From NCBI GenBank assembly GCA_902766855.1, contig CACXFE010000106.1:1-6146 (forward strand): a stretch of DNA of 6,146 nt. The letters are read 5' to 3'. Below, one piece after another: positions 5,382 through 6,146 of the stretch; position 1 is the stretch's first letter; each line of letters opens with the position of its first letter. A program made the position numbers and the translations under genes. Source of the stretch: Oscillospiraceae bacterium. GTDB taxonomy: Bacteria; Bacillota; Clostridia; Oscillospirales; Acutalibacteraceae. The notes below the pieces were generated by a model. The model saw only the letters and a list, made by a program, of their open reading frames with translations. It had not been told where the DNA came from and made no database searches.

Positions 5382-5786
5382 TCAGCCGTTGTTTTTAACA
5401 ATCTCCCGCCAGTCCAAATCGCCGCGTTCCAACCCGTGGATCAACATTTCCGCCGTGGCAATGTTGGTGGCTACCGGGATATTATGTACATCACAAAGGC
5501 GCAGAAGCGCATTTTCATCCGGCTCGGACGGTTTGGCGGTGATCGGATCGCGGAACATTAAGAGCAGGTCAATCTCATCGCACCCAATGCGGGAAGCGAT
5601 TTGCTGGGAGCCGCCTTGCGAGCCGCCTAAAAAGCGGGCAATTTCCAACCCGGTCGCCTCCGCAACGGTTTTGCCGGTGGCGCCGGTTGCCACTAAATTA
5701 TATTTACTGAGTACTCCGCAATAAGCAATGCAGAATTGTACCATCAGTTCTTTTTTCGCATCATGTGCAATCAAAGCAATAGTCAT
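5382..5786 (-). CDS. mgsA: Methylglyoxal synthase-like protein with altered active site
   Basis: This 134-residue protein aligns end to end with methylglyoxal synthase, which turns dihydroxyacetone phosphate into methylglyoxal and phosphate. Family motifs are ALIAHDAKK (4-12), ATGATGKT (33-40, phosphate binding), ATGLEIARF (44-52), FRDP (78-81), LLRLCDVHNIPVATN (94-108) and TAEMLI (111-116). Compared with E. coli MgsA, the catalytic Asp71 of GGDQQ is Ser60 here (GGSQQ), and His98 of the PHDPD segment is Ser87 (PSEPD). H8, D80 and D90 match His19, Asp91 and Asp101. Both serines are TCC codons, so neither is a single-base error away from the expected residue. The fold is clear; the reaction is uncertain. 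The ATG at 5786 has AAGGAG eight bases upstream, adjoining the minD-like stop. The position after a MinD-type gene recalls clostridial cell-division clusters. Confidence 0.85.
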   Translation of the reverse strand: MTIALIAHDAKKELMVQFCIAYCGVLSKYNLVATGATGKTVAEATGLEIARFLGGSQGGSQQIASRIGCDEIDLLLMFRDPITAKPSEPDENALLRLCDVHNIPVATNIATAEMLIHGLERGDLDWREIVKNNG

Positions 5787-5800
5787 AAAAAACGCTCCTT

Positions 5801-6146
5801 TTAAAGTTTTTTTAATTTCGGTAATAATACATGTTCTCCGTTCAGCCGCTTGGCAAGCCGCAAAAAGGCGGCGGCCGCTTTACAGTTTTTCGGCAGAGAA
5901 TGGGTAATGGATAAGGATGCCAGCTCTTCGGAATGCGGAATCACGCCTAATAATTGAAGCCCGGCGGTATCGATCATTTCATCAATGTTCCGGGATAATC
6001 CATGCCGAAGCAGGGAATAGCGGAAATTGTTGATCACAAGCCTTGCAGGGCAGGCAAGAGCCTCTAATTGATCCGAAACCGCCGCCGCGTCCCGCACGGA
6101 AACCGGGTCCGGCGTAGCCACTGTTAAATACAGCGCACCGGCAGGA
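5801..6146 (-). CDS. minD: MinD/ParA-type ATPase, C-terminal part (partial)
   Basis: The frame is open from the right edge to a TAA at 5803-5801 and gives about 115 residues of the C-terminal half. PAG near the edge may be the end of the Walker B-linked D-x-PAG segment of MinD, although the spacing to the next strand is then short. VATPDPVSVRDAAAVSDQL matches the MinD block TTPEVSSVRDADR, RLVINNF corresponds to the VLNRY strand, and GLQLLGVIPHSEEL to LVGVIPEDQ. MinD localises division-site regulators at the membrane through an ATP-driven dimer. The C-terminus (VLLPKLKKL) is short and basic and only weakly resembles the MinD membrane-targeting helix. The GTG at 6121 is internal, since the frame continues upstream with MinD-like sequence. 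The next gene is mgsA-like after 14 bases, with no minE between. A related ParA-family ATPase cannot be excluded. Confidence 0.8.
   Translation of the reverse strand, partial: PAGALYLTVATPDPVSVRDAAAVSDQLEALACPARLVINNFRYSLLRHGLSRNIDEMIDTAGLQLLGVIPHSEELASLSITHSLPKNCKAAAAFLRLAKRLNGEHVLLPKLKKL

Noticed and set aside
5382..5786. Frameshift or sequencing error explaining the missing MgsA catalytic residues
   Set aside because: The frame is continuous, flanking residues align on both sides, and each serine codon (TCC) is at least two base changes from Asp or His codons.
6122..6146. GTG at 6121 as the start of the MinD-like gene
   Set aside because: The frame stays open to the edge with PAGALYLT, which fits the interior of a MinD-type protein, so the gene is cut by the window edge.

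Overview
The window reads as a chromosomal segment of a mid-GC Gram-positive anaerobe of the Clostridia, most likely near the Oscillospirales. This placement is inferred. It rests on clear Shine-Dalgarno sites, a TTG start on aspS, a short flavodoxin of the Flavodoxin_4 type, a small protein resembling the clostridial DUF6472 family, and a MinD-like/MgsA/tRNA-synthetase gene cluster. There is no sign of a mobile element, a CRISPR array, or an rRNA or tRNA gene.

Layout. At the left (1-1213, plus strand) three tightly packed genes run rightward: the 3' end of an unrecognised basic protein, a 59-residue cysteine-rich protein (DUF6472-like), and a PlsC-type lysophospholipid acyltransferase. They converge on a leftward pair, a flavodoxin and a 58-residue charged small protein. 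A long hairpin at 1214-1262 lies between the two units and can terminate both. The 241 bases at 1952-2192 hold a candidate flavodoxin promoter, a perfect 11-bp inverted repeat overlapping its -35 box, a second adjoining hairpin, and a strong terminator-like hairpin behind aspS.

From 2193 to the right edge everything is on the minus strand and reads leftward in the order minD-like (partial), mgsA-like, hisS, aspS, with gaps of 14, 37 and 49 bases. This looks like one operon. It joins a ParA/MinD-type ATPase, a methylglyoxal-synthase-fold protein, and the histidyl- and aspartyl-tRNA synthetases.

Most of this is ordinary housekeeping DNA. The observation most worth following is that the MgsA-like protein has serine where the catalytic Asp71 and the active-site His98 of E. 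coli methylglyoxal synthase should be, while the rest of the fold motifs are kept. It may be a divergent MgsA subfamily with altered or lost activity. Second is the perfect palindrome over the flavodoxin promoter. Third are the two small proteins, one with paired CxxC motifs and one with a SHOCT-like tail. I see no convincing evidence of a wholly new multi-gene system.
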